A stretch of 43,217 nucleotides of DNA from an uncultured Nitratireductor sp. (GTDB taxonomy: Bacteria > Pseudomonadota > Alphaproteobacteria > Rhizobiales > Rhizobiaceae): the NCBI RefSeq assembly GCF_913053745.1, contig NZ_CAJXGF010000019.1:1-43217 (forward strand). The letters run 5' to 3'. The notes beneath the pieces were generated by a model that saw only the letters and a list, made by a program, of their open reading frames with translations, had not been told where the DNA came from and ran no database searches. The translations under genes and the position numbers were made by a program. Positions within the stretch are counted from its first letter, which is position 1. Each line of letters begins with the position of its first letter. Of the stretch, positions 32,078 through 40,358 are shown piece after piece.

Positions 32078-32782
32078 TCAAGAGGCCGAATAACCACCAT
32101 CCACCGGCAGGATCGCGCCGGTGACGAAAGCGGCTTCGGGGGAAGCGAGAAAACGCGCCGGGCCGGCGAGATCGTCCGGCCTGCCCCAGCGTTTCATGGG
32201 CGTGCGCGACAGGATCGCGTCGCTGCGCGCAGGGTCTTCGGTAAGCGCCCTCGTCAGATCGGTGGCGATCCAGCCCGGCGCGATCGCATTGACGCGGATA
32301 CCGTCCGACGCCCAGGCCATGGCGAGCGACTTCGTCAATTGCGCTACCCCGCCCTTCGAGGCCGCGTAAGCCGGCGAAGTGGCACTGCCGAAATAGGTGA
32401 GCATGGATGCGGTGTTGATAATGCAGCCGCCAGCGACCTTTAGCGCCGCATGGGCGGCCTCGCAGCACCGCTGCGTGCCGTTGAGATTGATATCCAGCAC
32501 GTCGGCGAAGTCCTGCTGCCGAAACTCCGCCTTGTTGCGCCGGATCACGCCGGCGCAATTGATCAGTACGTCGAGACTTTCGAACGCGGCGAAGAACAGG
32601 GCGACGCTTTCTGCGTCACGCACATCGAGAACCGCCCCCTCGACACCGTTCGGCAGATCGCCCACGGCGCTTTGCTCATGCCCGGTCGCGACAACGCGTG
32701 TGCCCTCCCCGCCTGCGAAGCCGGCGGCAATGGCGCGGCCGATGCCGCTCGACCCGCCGACGACGACAACCGTTCTCGTCAT
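32078..32782 (-). CDS. SDR-family oxidoreductase (3-oxoacyl-ACP-reductase-like)
   Basis: A 234-residue short-chain dehydrogenase, short for the family but complete. The cofactor motif is V-G-G-S-S-G-I-G (8-15), N-C-A-G lies near 75-78, and the catalytic set is Ser126, Tyr139 and Lys143 (Y-A-A-S-K). The end G-A-I-L-P-V-D-G-G is typical. It starts directly at the TctA stop codon, so it is co-translated with the transporter. It likely oxidises an alcohol or reduces a ketone of the substrate brought in by TctABC. Confidence 0.88.
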   Translation of the reverse strand: MTRTVVVVGGSSGIGRAIAAGFAGGEGTRVVATGHEQSAVGDLPNGVEGAVLDVRDAESVALFFAAFESLDVLINCAGVIRRNKAEFRQQDFADVLDINLNGTQRCCEAAHAALKVAGGCIINTASMLTYFGSATSPAYAASKGGVAQLTKSLAMAWASDGIRVNAIAPGWIATDLTRALTEDPARSDAILSRTPMKRWGRPDDLAGPARFLASPEAAFVTGAILPVDGGYSAS

Positions 32783-34294
32783 TCATTCAGTCTCCGGTTT
32801 TTCGGCGTGGCGCCCACGCCATGCCCTGTGAAGCGACATGCCGATCAAAAGCGCCCAGAGCGTCAATGTCAGCACGCCCAGCGTGCCGCCAATGGGACGG
32901 GCAAAGAACTCGGCCAGATGCCCATCCGCCTTGATGATCGACTTCATGAAGTTTTCCTCGACCAGTTGCCCGAGGATCAGCGCCAAGATCATCGGCGCGA
33001 GCGGAAAGTCGTTTTCCTCCAGCAGGAAGGCGACGAGCCCCACCACCAACATCACCCACACGTCGAACAGGGTGTTGTTGGCGGCGAACGCGCCGATCAC
33101 GCAGAACAGGAGGATAATCGGAAACAGGATGTCCTGCGGAATGCCGAGCAGCCGGCGCGAGCCGTACACGGCGGCCAGACCGAGCGGCAGCATCAGGAGA
33201 TTGGCGAGGACGAAGACCGCGAAGATCGCATTCACCAGCCCGGTGTCCATAACGAAGACCATCGGCCCCGGCGTGATGCCTTTCATCAGAAGGACGCCGA
33301 TGAGGATAGCGGTGATGGTATCGCCGGGAATGCCGAAAACCAGGCTCGGCACGTAGGCGCCGGACAGAGCCGCGTTGTTGGCACTCGAAGCGCTGACGAT
33401 GCCCTCGGGATAGCCGGTCCCGAATTTCTCCGGGGATCGGGAGAATTTCTTGGAAATCGCGTAGGCGATCCAGGCGGCGATATCGGCGCCGGCGCCCGGC
33501 AGTGCACCGATAACGCTGCCCATGAGCGAGGAACGCGCCACGCCGCCCTTGAAACGCCAAATGGTGCTGCCGACACCCGACACCATCGCGCCGAGCCGTA
33601 CCGGCGGCGGCGCGGGCAACCGCGAGGGGCGGGCGACCTTGCGCAAGATCTCGGTGATGGCGAACATGCCGATCAGAACCGGGATAATGGAGACGCCGCC
33701 GATCAGTTCGGTATCTCCGAAGGTGAAACGTTTGACGCCCATCACAACATCGATGCCGATGGTGGACAGCATGAGACCGACGCACAATGACAAGACGCCC
33801 TTCACCGGCGAACTGCTGGACACGAAAATGGCGCAGGACAGGCCAAGCAGCGCCAGCCAGAAATACTCGTAGCTGGAAAAGCCCAGCGATACCGCGGCTA
33901 TCTGCGGCGCAGCAAAGATGAGAACGGCGACGCCGACGAGGCCGCCAATGGTGGAACACACCATGTTGACGCCGAGCGCCAGTTCGACCTGCCCTTTCTC
34001 GCGCATGCGATAGGCTTCGTCCGTGTAGGCCGCCGATGCCGGTGTACCGGGAATGCGCAGAAGTGCGCCGGGAATATCGCCGGCGAAGATGGCCATGGTG
34101 GTGGCCGCGACAATCGCGCCGATGGCCGGGATCGGGTCCAGGAAGAACGTAATCGGCACCAGCAGCGCCGTCCCCATGGTCGCGGTAAGGCCGGGAATGG
34201 AACCGATCATCAGGCCGTAGGCTGACGCCGCAACGATGATGAAAAATACCTGCGGCTGCAGAACCTCGGCGAAAGCTGTCAGAACGGCGTCCAT
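32783..34294 (-). CDS. tctA: Tripartite tricarboxylate transporter, large permease TctA
   Basis: A 503-residue membrane protein with about 12 hydrophobic segments. TctA family motifs include A-Y-G-L-M-I-G-S-I-P-G-L-T-A-T-M-G (first half) and the second-half counterpart G-A-L-P-G-A-G-A-D-I-A-A-W, plus A-S-S-A-N-N-A-A-L-S-G-A-Y-V-P. The start shares one base with the TctB stop (TGATG), showing coupling. With TctB it forms the secondary transporter that takes substrate from the TctC-type protein. Tct systems carry citrate-like and aromatic carboxylates. The substrate here is unknown. Confidence 0.92.
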   Translation of the reverse strand: MDAVLTAFAEVLQPQVFFIIVAASAYGLMIGSIPGLTATMGTALLVPITFFLDPIPAIGAIVAATTMAIFAGDIPGALLRIPGTPASAAYTDEAYRMREKGQVELALGVNMVCSTIGGLVGVAVLIFAAPQIAAVSLGFSSYEYFWLALLGLSCAIFVSSSSPVKGVLSLCVGLMLSTIGIDVVMGVKRFTFGDTELIGGVSIIPVLIGMFAITEILRKVARPSRLPAPPPVRLGAMVSGVGSTIWRFKGGVARSSLMGSVIGALPGAGADIAAWIAYAISKKFSRSPEKFGTGYPEGIVSASSANNAALSGAYVPSLVFGIPGDTITAILIGVLLMKGITPGPMVFVMDTGLVNAIFAVFVLANLLMLPLGLAAVYGSRRLLGIPQDILFPIILLFCVIGAFAANNTLFDVWVMLVVGLVAFLLEENDFPLAPMILALILGQLVEENFMKSIIKADGHLAEFFARPIGGTLGVLTLTLWALLIGMSLHRAWRGRHAEKPETE

Positions 34295-34761
34295 CAGTAG
34301 ATCACCTCCGTCAGCAGGCCGAGCGGCAGCGGCACACGCAAAGTATAGGCGAAGAGCAGCCAAAGGGCGGCGGTTCCAAGCAGGGCAATAAGCGCGGAGC
34401 GCGCGGGCCTGCCCGTTGTGACGGACAGGAAAGCACCCAGCAGCACCGGCACCAGAAGCGGGAAACCGACCGGCTTGCTCAAATAAATATAGGCGATGAC
34501 GAAACCCGGCACCCAGACCATGCGATGCAACGTGGCCGGACCGCGCATCCAGTCGGCGACCTCGACGAGTGGCACATGGCTGCGTATCCCACTCCAGATC
34601 AGGCCTAGGCCGCCAACCATCATCACGGCCGCGATGATGGCGGGAAACGTGCCGGGGCCGTAAGGCTGGTCCGGCAGGGTGGGGAAGCCTCGAACGGCAA
34701 ACAGAATGATGGCCGAAAGGAGAACGAAAATTCCTCCTGTCACGGCGTCGTTCATACGCAT
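34294..34761 (-). CDS. tctB: Tripartite tricarboxylate transporter, small permease TctB
   Basis: A 155-residue protein with four predicted hydrophobic segments, the usual TctB size. It has G-G-I-F-V-L-L-S-A-I near the start, the D-Q-P-Y-G-P-G-T-F-P segment conserved in TctB, and the C-terminal hydrophobic pair. It overlaps the TctA gene by one base and follows TctC by 23 bases. It is a small helper subunit of the transporter. Confidence 0.85.
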   Translation of the reverse strand: MRMNDAVTGGIFVLLSAIILFAVRGFPTLPDQPYGPGTFPAIIAAVMMVGGLGLIWSGIRSHVPLVEVADWMRGPATLHRMVWVPGFVIAYIYLSKPVGFPLLVPVLLGAFLSVTTGRPARSALIALLGTAALWLLFAYTLRVPLPLGLLTEVIY

Positions 34762-34784
34762 GGTCTCGGCCTCCCCACGCCCGG

Positions 34785-35747
34785 TTACTGTTTCAATCCG
34801 AGTTTCTCGATGACTTCGGCATTGCTTTTGGAAGCGTCGTCCATGAACGCGCCGAACTCATCCGCAGGAAGCCAGCGCACGCCGAAGCCACGGCTGTTCA
34901 TGAACTCCTGAAACTCGTCGCTCTGATAGACCGTGTCGAGCGCGGCCTCCACCTTGTCGGCGATTGCCTCATCGAGCCCTTTGGGCCCGACAACGCCGCG
35001 CCAGGTGCCGCCGACCGAAGCCGTGCCCACGGCCTCCTCGGCAGTTGGGACGTCGGGGTAGGATGCAAGCCGCTCGTCGGCCAGGACGGCGAGCGTCTTC
35101 ACCAGACCGGCGTCACGCATCGAGGCGGCCTCCGGCAGCGACGAGGGAACAACGGCGACACCGCCGGCTACCAGTTCCTGAAATCCAGGAGCCGCCCCCT
35201 GACTGGGCACCACAGTAAGCGCGGTCGGATCGACACCATTGTCGTTCAGGAAGCTGGCAAAGGCCAAGTGATACGCCGCGCCGACCGGGAACCCGGACGC
35301 TTTGAACTCGCCGGGATTGGCCTTGATGTCGTCAAGCGCCTGCTTGGCGTCTTCCCAATCGCTGTCGGCGCGCACATTGAAAGCCGATGCGTCGAAATTG
35401 ACGAGCGCGATGGGCGTGACATCAGCCGGGGACGCCTGGGATGTGCCAATCGCGGCGTAGGTTGTCAGTTCAGCGGTCGCAAGGCCCAGCGTGTAACCGT
35501 CGGGATCGGCGTCGATCATTGCCGTATGGCCGACAATGCCGCCGGCACCGGTGCGGTTGACCACATTCACCGGCGTGCCCAATTGTTCCTGCAGGCCTTT
35601 TGCGAGCATGCGGCCCACGGCATCGGTGCCGCCGCCAGCCGACCATGGGACGATCAGCGTGACCGGGCGTTCCGGATATTCGGCGAAGGCCGGGCCGGCA
35701 AAGGCCACGGTCGCCGCAAACAGCGTCGTCAGGGTTGCGTATTTCAT
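34785..35747 (-). CDS. tctC: Tripartite tricarboxylate transporter substrate-binding protein, TctC/Bug family
   Basis: 320 residues with a Sec signal ending A-F-A/E near residue 22. The mature start Y-P-E-R-P-V-T-L-I-V-P-W-S-A-G-G-G-T-D is the family hallmark, and V-N-R-T-G-A-G-G-I-V-G follows, which makes the carboxylate-binding loop. GGAGGAG precedes the ATG. It leads an operon of tctC-tctB-tctA-SDR-aldolase-cupin, so transport and breakdown are co-expressed. Bug proteins are numerous in some proteobacteria, and the substrate cannot be assigned. Confidence 0.92.
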   Translation of the reverse strand: MKYATLTTLFAATVAFAGPAFAEYPERPVTLIVPWSAGGGTDAVGRMLAKGLQEQLGTPVNVVNRTGAGGIVGHTAMIDADPDGYTLGLATAELTTYAAIGTSQASPADVTPIALVNFDASAFNVRADSDWEDAKQALDDIKANPGEFKASGFPVGAAYHLAFASFLNDNGVDPTALTVVPSQGAAPGFQELVAGGVAVVPSSLPEAASMRDAGLVKTLAVLADERLASYPDVPTAEEAVGTASVGGTWRGVVGPKGLDEAIADKVEAALDTVYQSDEFQEFMNSRGFGVRWLPADEFGAFMDDASKSNAEVIEKLGLKQ

Positions 35748-35771
35748 TGCTTCTCCTCCGTTGATTGGCAT

Positions 35772-36530
35772 TCAGTCGATGCCGGTTGACGATCCGCGCC
35801 GTGTTCGCGTCGAACCGAAAAGCTCCTTGGTGTCGGACAGGCTCTGCTCCAGCAGCTTGTCCATTGCCGCACGGGCCCGACCCGGATCGTGCGCGGCGAT
35901 GGCCTCGTACACGAGACGGTGATTTTTCAGATTCCCCTCGAAATTGCCCGGTTGCTCGATGAGTGCCTCGAAATTGGCGCGCACGGCATGGATGATCGAG
36001 CGGATGATGGACTGGATAAATCGGTTGTTTGCCGCATCGGCGACCGCGAGGTGGAAAGCCACATCCACCTTGACCTGTTCGACAGTGCTATCGCTCCCGT
36101 GCTGGCCTTCCATGGCACGATAGGCCGCTGCGACGGCCTGCACCTGCTCCGGAGTGGCCGAAACGGCAGCCTCGAAGGCAGCCGCCGGCTCGATGGTCTG
36201 GCGGGTTTTCGCCAACTCTTCGAGAAACTGCGGGTCGGCGCGAAAGAACGACCCGAACCAGTCGATCACATCGGGATCGAGCACGTTCCATTCAGCGCGC
36301 GGCAAAACCACGGTTCCGCGACGTGGCGCAATGGCCACCATGGACTTGGCGGCGAGCAGCTTCATCGCTTCGCGCAGCGTGTTGCGCGAAACCGCAAAGC
36401 GCGACGCAAGCTCCGCTTCCAAAGGCAAACGCTCGCCCTGGGAAAACTCGCCCTCCACAATCGCCTGACCGATGACCTCAGCCGTGATGAAGGCTCCCGA
36501 CCTCCATGGAGCCGTACCGCGCGACGTCAT
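35772..36530 (-). CDS. GntR-family (FadR subfamily, FCD domain) transcriptional regulator
   Basis: 252 residues. The N-terminal winged helix (about 15-75) has G-E-R-L-P-L-E-A-E-L-A-S-R-F-x-V-S-R-N-T-L-R-E-A and R-R-G-T-V-V. The FCD effector domain (about 100-235) has the metal-binding residues Asp156, His160 (D-V-A-F-H), His181 and His204. GGGAGGAG precedes the ATG. Its stop is 24 bases from the TctC start, so it is encoded ahead of the tct operon on the same strand and probably represses it until substrate arrives. Effectors of the family are usually organic acids. Confidence 0.92.
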   Translation of the reverse strand: MTSRGTAPWRSGAFITAEVIGQAIVEGEFSQGERLPLEAELASRFAVSRNTLREAMKLLAAKSMVAIAPRRGTVVLPRAEWNVLDPDVIDWFGSFFRADPQFLEELAKTRQTIEPAAAFEAAVSATPEQVQAVAAAYRAMEGQHGSDSTVEQVKVDVAFHLAVADAANNRFIQSIIRSIIHAVRANFEALIEQPGNFEGNLKNHRLVYEAIAAHDPGRARAAMDKLLEQSLSDTKELFGSTRTRRGSSTGID

Positions 36531-36547
36531 TGCTCCTCCCTTGAACG

Positions 36548-36564
36548 CATTGGTAGGATCAATG
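36548..36564. promoter_or_regulatory. Dyad CATTG-N7-CAATG next to the GntR start
   Basis: A 5+7+5 inverted repeat 18 bases upstream of the GntR start codon, in the divergent region. Its size and position fit a FadR/GntR-type operator for self-control of the GntR-tct operon. The half-sites are short, so chance cannot be excluded. Confidence 0.35.
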
Positions 36565-36598
36565 AGGCATGACGCGATGTCTTGTCAAGCGCCGCACC

Positions 36599-36615
36599 TT
36601 GCTGCGCCGCAGCAA
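36599..36615. promoter_or_regulatory. Perfect dyad TTGCTGC-N3-GCAGCAA
   Basis: A 7+3+7 inverted repeat lies midway in the divergent GntR/amide-module region, 20 bases before the consensus -35 box of the amide module. A DNA operator for either direction is plausible. Confidence 0.4.
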
Positions 36616-36634
36616 TTCGAAATCCACGACGCTC

Positions 36635-36662
36635 TTGACAGTTTCGCGTCACTGGCTAGGCT
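36635..36662 (+). promoter_or_regulatory. Candidate promoter of the amide module
   Basis: A consensus TTGACA (36635-36640) is followed after 16 bases by TAGGCT (36657-36662), pointing towards the amiC-like gene. Transcription would start near 36670, which places the whole hairpin at 36675-36735 inside the leader RNA. Confidence 0.45.
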
Positions 36663-36674
36663 TAAGACATAATA

Positions 36675-36735
36675 AGATTTTGGCATCTGGGCCTCGTTGG
36701 GAATATTGTTGTTCCCGCCGGGGCCTTTTGCGTTT
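36675..36735 (+). promoter_or_regulatory. Leader hairpins with terminator and ANTAR-type hexaloop
   Basis: A small stem AGAT/ATCT with six-base loop TTTGGC (36675-36688) is followed by a long stem. In the latter GGCCTCG (36690-36696) pairs with CGGGGCC (36719-36725), and GGGAAT (36699-36704) with GTTCCC (36711-36716), around loop ATTGTT (36705-36710). TTTTGCGTTT follows, as in an intrinsic terminator. ANTAR proteins bind paired hairpins whose hexaloops have A at position 1 and G at position 4; the apical loop fits this, while the first loop has only the G. It lies 12 bases before the GTG of the amiC-like gene. Terminator relief by the co-encoded ANTAR protein is inferred. Confidence 0.6.
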
Positions 36736-36746
36736 GGGGAACGGGT

Positions 36747-37907
36747 GTGAGCGTTTATCCGGTAGGGGTTTTATTTTCGCGTTCGGGCGGTTACAGCCGT
36801 CCGGCCGAGCAAGGCTATTTCGGCGCACTGGCGGCAGTGAGCGACATCAACGCCGACAACGCCTATCCCTTTCAGCTCAAGGTTCATCATGCCGACCCGA
36901 AGGGAAATGCCGACCGCTATGCGGAGCTTTGTCGCGATCTGATCCGTAAGTCCGGCGCTCAGCACATCGTCGGCTGCACCACCTCGTGGAGCCGCAAGGA
37001 GGTGATCCCTGTCGTTGAAAAGCTCGACGCGCTCTTGTGGTATCCATGCGTTTATGAGGGCTTCGAAGTTTCGGAGAACCTCGTTTACGTGGCCGCCTGC
37101 GCCAACCAGCATCTCGTGCCACTGCTCGACCACATCGTTCCGCGTTTCGGCGCCCGCGCCTTCCTGACCGGCTCCAACTACATCTGGGGCTGGGAGACGA
37201 ACCGCATCGCCCGCGACATCCTCACCCGCTCCGGCGGCGCCGTTTTAGGCGAGCGCTATGTGCCCATAGGCGACGAGGATATTGGCCACTTGATCACGGA
37301 AATCCGTGAGAAACGACCGGACTTCATCCTCAACAATCTGATCGGCCCATCCTCCTACGCTTTTCTTGCCGCCTACCGCGCGCTTGGGCAGGAAGATCCG
37401 GCCTTTCTGCCGGAAAACTGTCCGGTGATAAGCTGCAATCTCTGCGAGAACGAGACCACGCGGCTCGGCGAAAATGCCGCCGGGCACTATACGGTTTCGA
37501 GCTATTTTCGGGCGCTGGCGAGCGAGGAAAACGACCGGTTCGCGGCACGCATGAAGGCCGACAACCCGAGTCAAGTGGCGGATGCCTTCTTCGTACAAGC
37601 CTATGCGGCGGTGGTAATGATCGCTGAAGCCATCCGCCAGACCGGCAGCGACGAGGCGCAGGGCGTTCTGGAGGCCGTGCGCAGCAGCGGAACGGCAACG
37701 CCGCTCGGTTCCGTACGTGTCGATCGCGGCACGAACCATGTCAGCCTTTGCGGACACATCGGGCGGGCGCGCGCCGATGGCGATTTTGACATCGTGCACC
37801 ACTGTCGTGAAACCATAACGCCGGATCCCTTCCTGACGGCAACGCCGCTTGACCGGCTGTATGCCAGCAGTGGCGCCGATGCGCGTCAGCTAAGGGTGGT
37901 GCGATGA
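36747..37907 (+). CDS. amiC: AmiC-like cytoplasmic amide sensor (HAAT-type binding fold)
   Basis: 386 residues with a binding-protein fold but no signal peptide, as in AmiC. The start Y-P-V-G-V-L-F-S-R-S-G is the first strand and loop of the family, and A-C-T-T-S-W-S-R-K-like text (G-C-T-T-S-W-S-R-K) follows. F-L-x-G-S-N-Y-I-W-G-W-E-x-N is a strong match to AmiC/FmdD-type proteins. It starts at a GTG. It overlaps the next gene by four bases (ATGA), as amiC-amiR pairs do. AmiC binds small amides and releases the antiterminator AmiR when bound. It leads the operon, directly after the terminator-like leader. Confidence 0.85.
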   Translation: MSVYPVGVLFSRSGGYSRPAEQGYFGALAAVSDINADNAYPFQLKVHHADPKGNADRYAELCRDLIRKSGAQHIVGCTTSWSRKEVIPVVEKLDALLWYPCVYEGFEVSENLVYVAACANQHLVPLLDHIVPRFGARAFLTGSNYIWGWETNRIARDILTRSGGAVLGERYVPIGDEDIGHLITEIREKRPDFILNNLIGPSSYAFLAAYRALGQEDPAFLPENCPVISCNLCENETTRLGENAAGHYTVSSYFRALASEENDRFAARMKADNPSQVADAFFVQAYAAVVMIAEAIRQTGSDEAQGVLEAVRSSGTATPLGSVRVDRGTNHVSLCGHIGRARADGDFDIVHHCRETITPDPFLTATPLDRLYASSGADARQLRVVR

Positions 37908-38521
37908 GCCCTTCGCTTGCCCATACCCCCAATTTCGTCGGCTGGCGGGCACTGATCCTGCACCGCCCGCACCAGAACGTGGACGCCCTGAGCGCGCAAT
38001 GCGCGCGCATCGGCATCACGGCCGAACAGGCCTGGCCCACGCTTGACGATCAAGATGCGATGTCCGGTTTCAACGTGCTCTTGATCGACGCCGATATGGG
38101 TCATGACGAACAGTTTCCCTGGGCGCCGGGACTGGCACCCATACCGATCATCGCGCTGATCGGCTCCGAGGCACCGGGCCGGATCGCCTGGACTATCGGC
38201 CAGGGGGCGGACGCACAGCTTCTCAAGCCCATCGGCAGCGCCGGGCTCTACAGCGCACTTGTCGTGGCGAGCCAGGGGTTTCTGCGGCGCACGACACAGA
38301 CCCAGGAAATCGTCCGACTGAAAGACCAACTGGCCAAACGGCAGGTCATTGCCGAGGCGACCGCCATCCTCATGCTGAAACACAATTGCGGTGCCGAGGC
38401 CGCCTACAACCGCCTTCGCAAGACAGCCATGGCCGAAAGGCGCTCCATCGAAAGGGCTGCGGCCAGCATCGTCGCTGGCTTCGACACGCACGGACAAACG
38501 AATGTCACAAACGGTCGCTGA
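37904..38521 (+). CDS. amiR: AmiR-like ANTAR-domain transcription antiterminator
   Basis: 205 residues. The N-terminal ~125 residues form a receiver-like domain, with Asp62/Asp64 and a K-P at 108-109 in receiver-like positions. A coiled-coil linker and the C-terminal ANTAR domain (about 136-191) follow: L-K-D-Q-L-A-K-R-Q-V-I-A-E-A-T-A-I-L-M, then A-Y-N-R-L-R-K-T-A-M-A-E-R-R-S-I. ANTAR proteins bind dual hexaloop hairpins in RNA and prevent terminator formation. Its start overlaps the sensor stop. It is likely held inactive by the AmiC-like protein until an amide is present and then acts on the leader at 36675-36735. Confidence 0.9.
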   Translation: MSPSLAHTPNFVGWRALILHRPHQNVDALSAQCARIGITAEQAWPTLDDQDAMSGFNVLLIDADMGHDEQFPWAPGLAPIPIIALIGSEAPGRIAWTIGQGADAQLLKPIGSAGLYSALVVASQGFLRRTTQTQEIVRLKDQLAKRQVIAEATAILMLKHNCGAEAAYNRLRKTAMAERRSIERAAASIVAGFDTHGQTNVTNGR

Positions 38522-38534
38522 GACGGAGAGACCC

Positions 38535-39392
38535 GTGTCGACGCCGTCGGTTCTGGCGCGCCTTCTGCGCCGGCCGCTGGCGCTGACCGGGCTCATCATC
38601 ATCGCGGTGGTGGTTCTGGCCGCAGTTTTTGCACCATGGCTCGCGCCCTACAATCCCTATGAGCAATTCTTCGAGGGGTTGACCATCGAGGGCGCGCCGC
38701 TGCCGCCCAATGCGCAGTTCTGGTTCGGGACGGATCTCGTTGGACGCGATCTTTTCAGCCGTCTCATCTATGGCGCGCAGACATCGCTGGTGATCGGCGT
38801 GGTGGCCAACGGCATCGCCGTGGTGATCGGCTCGGCCGTGGGCATTTCGGCCGGCTATTTCCGCGGCTGGGTCGACACGGTGCTGATGCGTTTCACCGAT
38901 CTGATGATGGCCTTTCCGGCGCTGCTTCTGGCCATCGTTCTGGCGGCGATCTTCAGCCCGAGTCTCTGGATCGTCGCCATGGTGATCGCCATGGTGAACT
39001 GGGTGCAGATCGCCCGCGTGACCTACACGGAGACACGCTCCATCGCCGAACGCGATTTCGTCGTGGCCGAGCGCGCCATGGGCGCGGGCGCGGGGCGCAT
39101 CCTGTTCCGCCACATTCTGCCGCATCTTTTGTCCACCATCATCGTGTGGGCAACGCTCGGCATCGCAACCACCGTGCTTCTGGAGGCAACGCTCTCCTTC
39201 CTCGGCATCGGGGTTCAGCCGCCCATTCCTTCCTGGGGCAACATCATTTTCGAAAACCAGACCTATTTCACCTCCGCGCCCTGGCTGGTTTTCATTCCCG
39301 GTGCGGCCATTCTGGCGCTCGCGCTAGCCTTCAACCTCGTCGGCGACGCGCTGCGCGATATTCTCGACCCGACACAGCAGGGGCGCCACTGA
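38535..39392 (+). CDS. Peptide/nickel-type ABC transporter permease, DppC type (system 2)
   Basis: About 285 residues. The DppC motif F-W-F-G-T-D-L-V-G-R-D-L-F-S-R-L-I-Y-G-A lies after a long first extracytoplasmic loop. The coupling region R-S-I-A-E-R-D-F-V-V-A-E-R-A-M-G and the T-L-S-F-L-G-I-G-V-Q-P-P motif follow. The GTG at 38535 has GGAGAG six bases ahead, so it is preferred; an ATG at 38502 would overlap the ANTAR gene by 20 bases. It precedes the DppB-type gene, the reverse of the common order. It is part of the amide module's importer. Confidence 0.88.
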   Translation: MSTPSVLARLLRRPLALTGLIIIAVVVLAAVFAPWLAPYNPYEQFFEGLTIEGAPLPPNAQFWFGTDLVGRDLFSRLIYGAQTSLVIGVVANGIAVVIGSAVGISAGYFRGWVDTVLMRFTDLMMAFPALLLAIVLAAIFSPSLWIVAMVIAMVNWVQIARVTYTETRSIAERDFVVAERAMGAGAGRILFRHILPHLLSTIIVWATLGIATTVLLEATLSFLGIGVQPPIPSWGNIIFENQTYFTSAPWLVFIPGAAILALALAFNLVGDALRDILDPTQQGRH

Positions 39393-40312
39393 TGCCCGCC
39401 TATGTCGCCCGCCGCCTGATCCAAACCGCGCTGATCCTGCTCGGCATCAGCTTCGTGACCTTCGTGCTGCTCTATCTCGTGCCGGCCGATCCGGCACGCC
39501 AGATCGCCGGCCGCAGCGCCACCGCGGCCACGGTGGAGAACATCCGCGAGCAGCTTGGCCTCAACCTGCCCTTCTATGAACAGTATCTGCGCTATCTCGG
39601 CGGCCTTTTGAACGGCGATCTCGGCCGCTCATATCTGCAAAAGACCGAGGTTTCCGAACTCATCGCTTCCCGCCTGCCGGCCAGCCTTCTCCTGATGGTT
39701 GGTGCGATCTTCTGCGAACTCGTGCTCGGATTGACCATGGGTGTGGTGGCGGCGTTGAAACGCGGCTCGCGCACCGACGACACGCTGATGATCGCCTCTT
39801 TCGTCGGCGTTTCGGCACCGCAATTCGTGATCGGCATTCTGCTGCTCTACGTCTTCGCGGTGAAGCTCGGCTGGTTCCCCATCGGCGGCTACGGCACGTT
39901 TGCGCATCTCGTCCTGCCCTCCATCACGCTCGGCTTTCTGGGAGCCGGCTGGTATTCGCGCATGATGCGTTCGTCGCTGATCGACGTGCTCAGGCAGGAT
40001 TACATCCGCACCGCCCGCGCCACCGGCGCGACCCGCGCAAAAGTGCTTTTCGGCCATGCGCTGCCCAACGCCATCTTGCCCATCATCGCCATGATCGGCA
40101 TCGACATCGGGCTTTTCATGTCGGGCATCGTGGTGGTGGAAAGCGTGTTCGGCTGGCCTGGCATCGGTCAGCTCGCCTGGCAGGCGATCCAGCGCGTCGA
40201 CATTCCCATCATCATGGGTGTCACGCTGGTTTCGGCCTGCGCCATCGTGCTCGGCAATCTGCTTGCCGATCTGATCACCCCACTGATCGACCCGCGCATC
40301 AAGCTGCGCTGA
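39392..40312 (+). CDS. Peptide/nickel-type ABC transporter permease, DppB type (system 2)
   Basis: A 306-residue permease with the DppB pattern: one N-terminal helix, V-P-A-D-P-A-R near residue 30, E-Q-L-G-L-N-L-P-F, and the coupling region Q-D-Y-I-R-T-A-R-A-T-G. The C-terminus is I-D-P-R-I-K-L-R. Its ATG shares one base with the DppC-type stop (TGATG). It forms the inner-membrane channel with the preceding subunit. The 46-base gap downstream carries an AAAGGAA ribosome-binding site for the binding protein. Confidence 0.9.
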   Translation: MPAYVARRLIQTALILLGISFVTFVLLYLVPADPARQIAGRSATAATVENIREQLGLNLPFYEQYLRYLGGLLNGDLGRSYLQKTEVSELIASRLPASLLLMVGAIFCELVLGLTMGVVAALKRGSRTDDTLMIASFVGVSAPQFVIGILLLYVFAVKLGWFPIGGYGTFAHLVLPSITLGFLGAGWYSRMMRSSLIDVLRQDYIRTARATGATRAKVLFGHALPNAILPIIAMIGIDIGLFMSGIVVVESVFGWPGIGQLAWQAIQRVDIPIIMGVTLVSACAIVLGNLLADLITPLIDPRIKLR

Positions 40313-40358
40313 TGCAAGACAAACAAAACGTGCAGCACCAGAGAAAGGAACACTTGAG

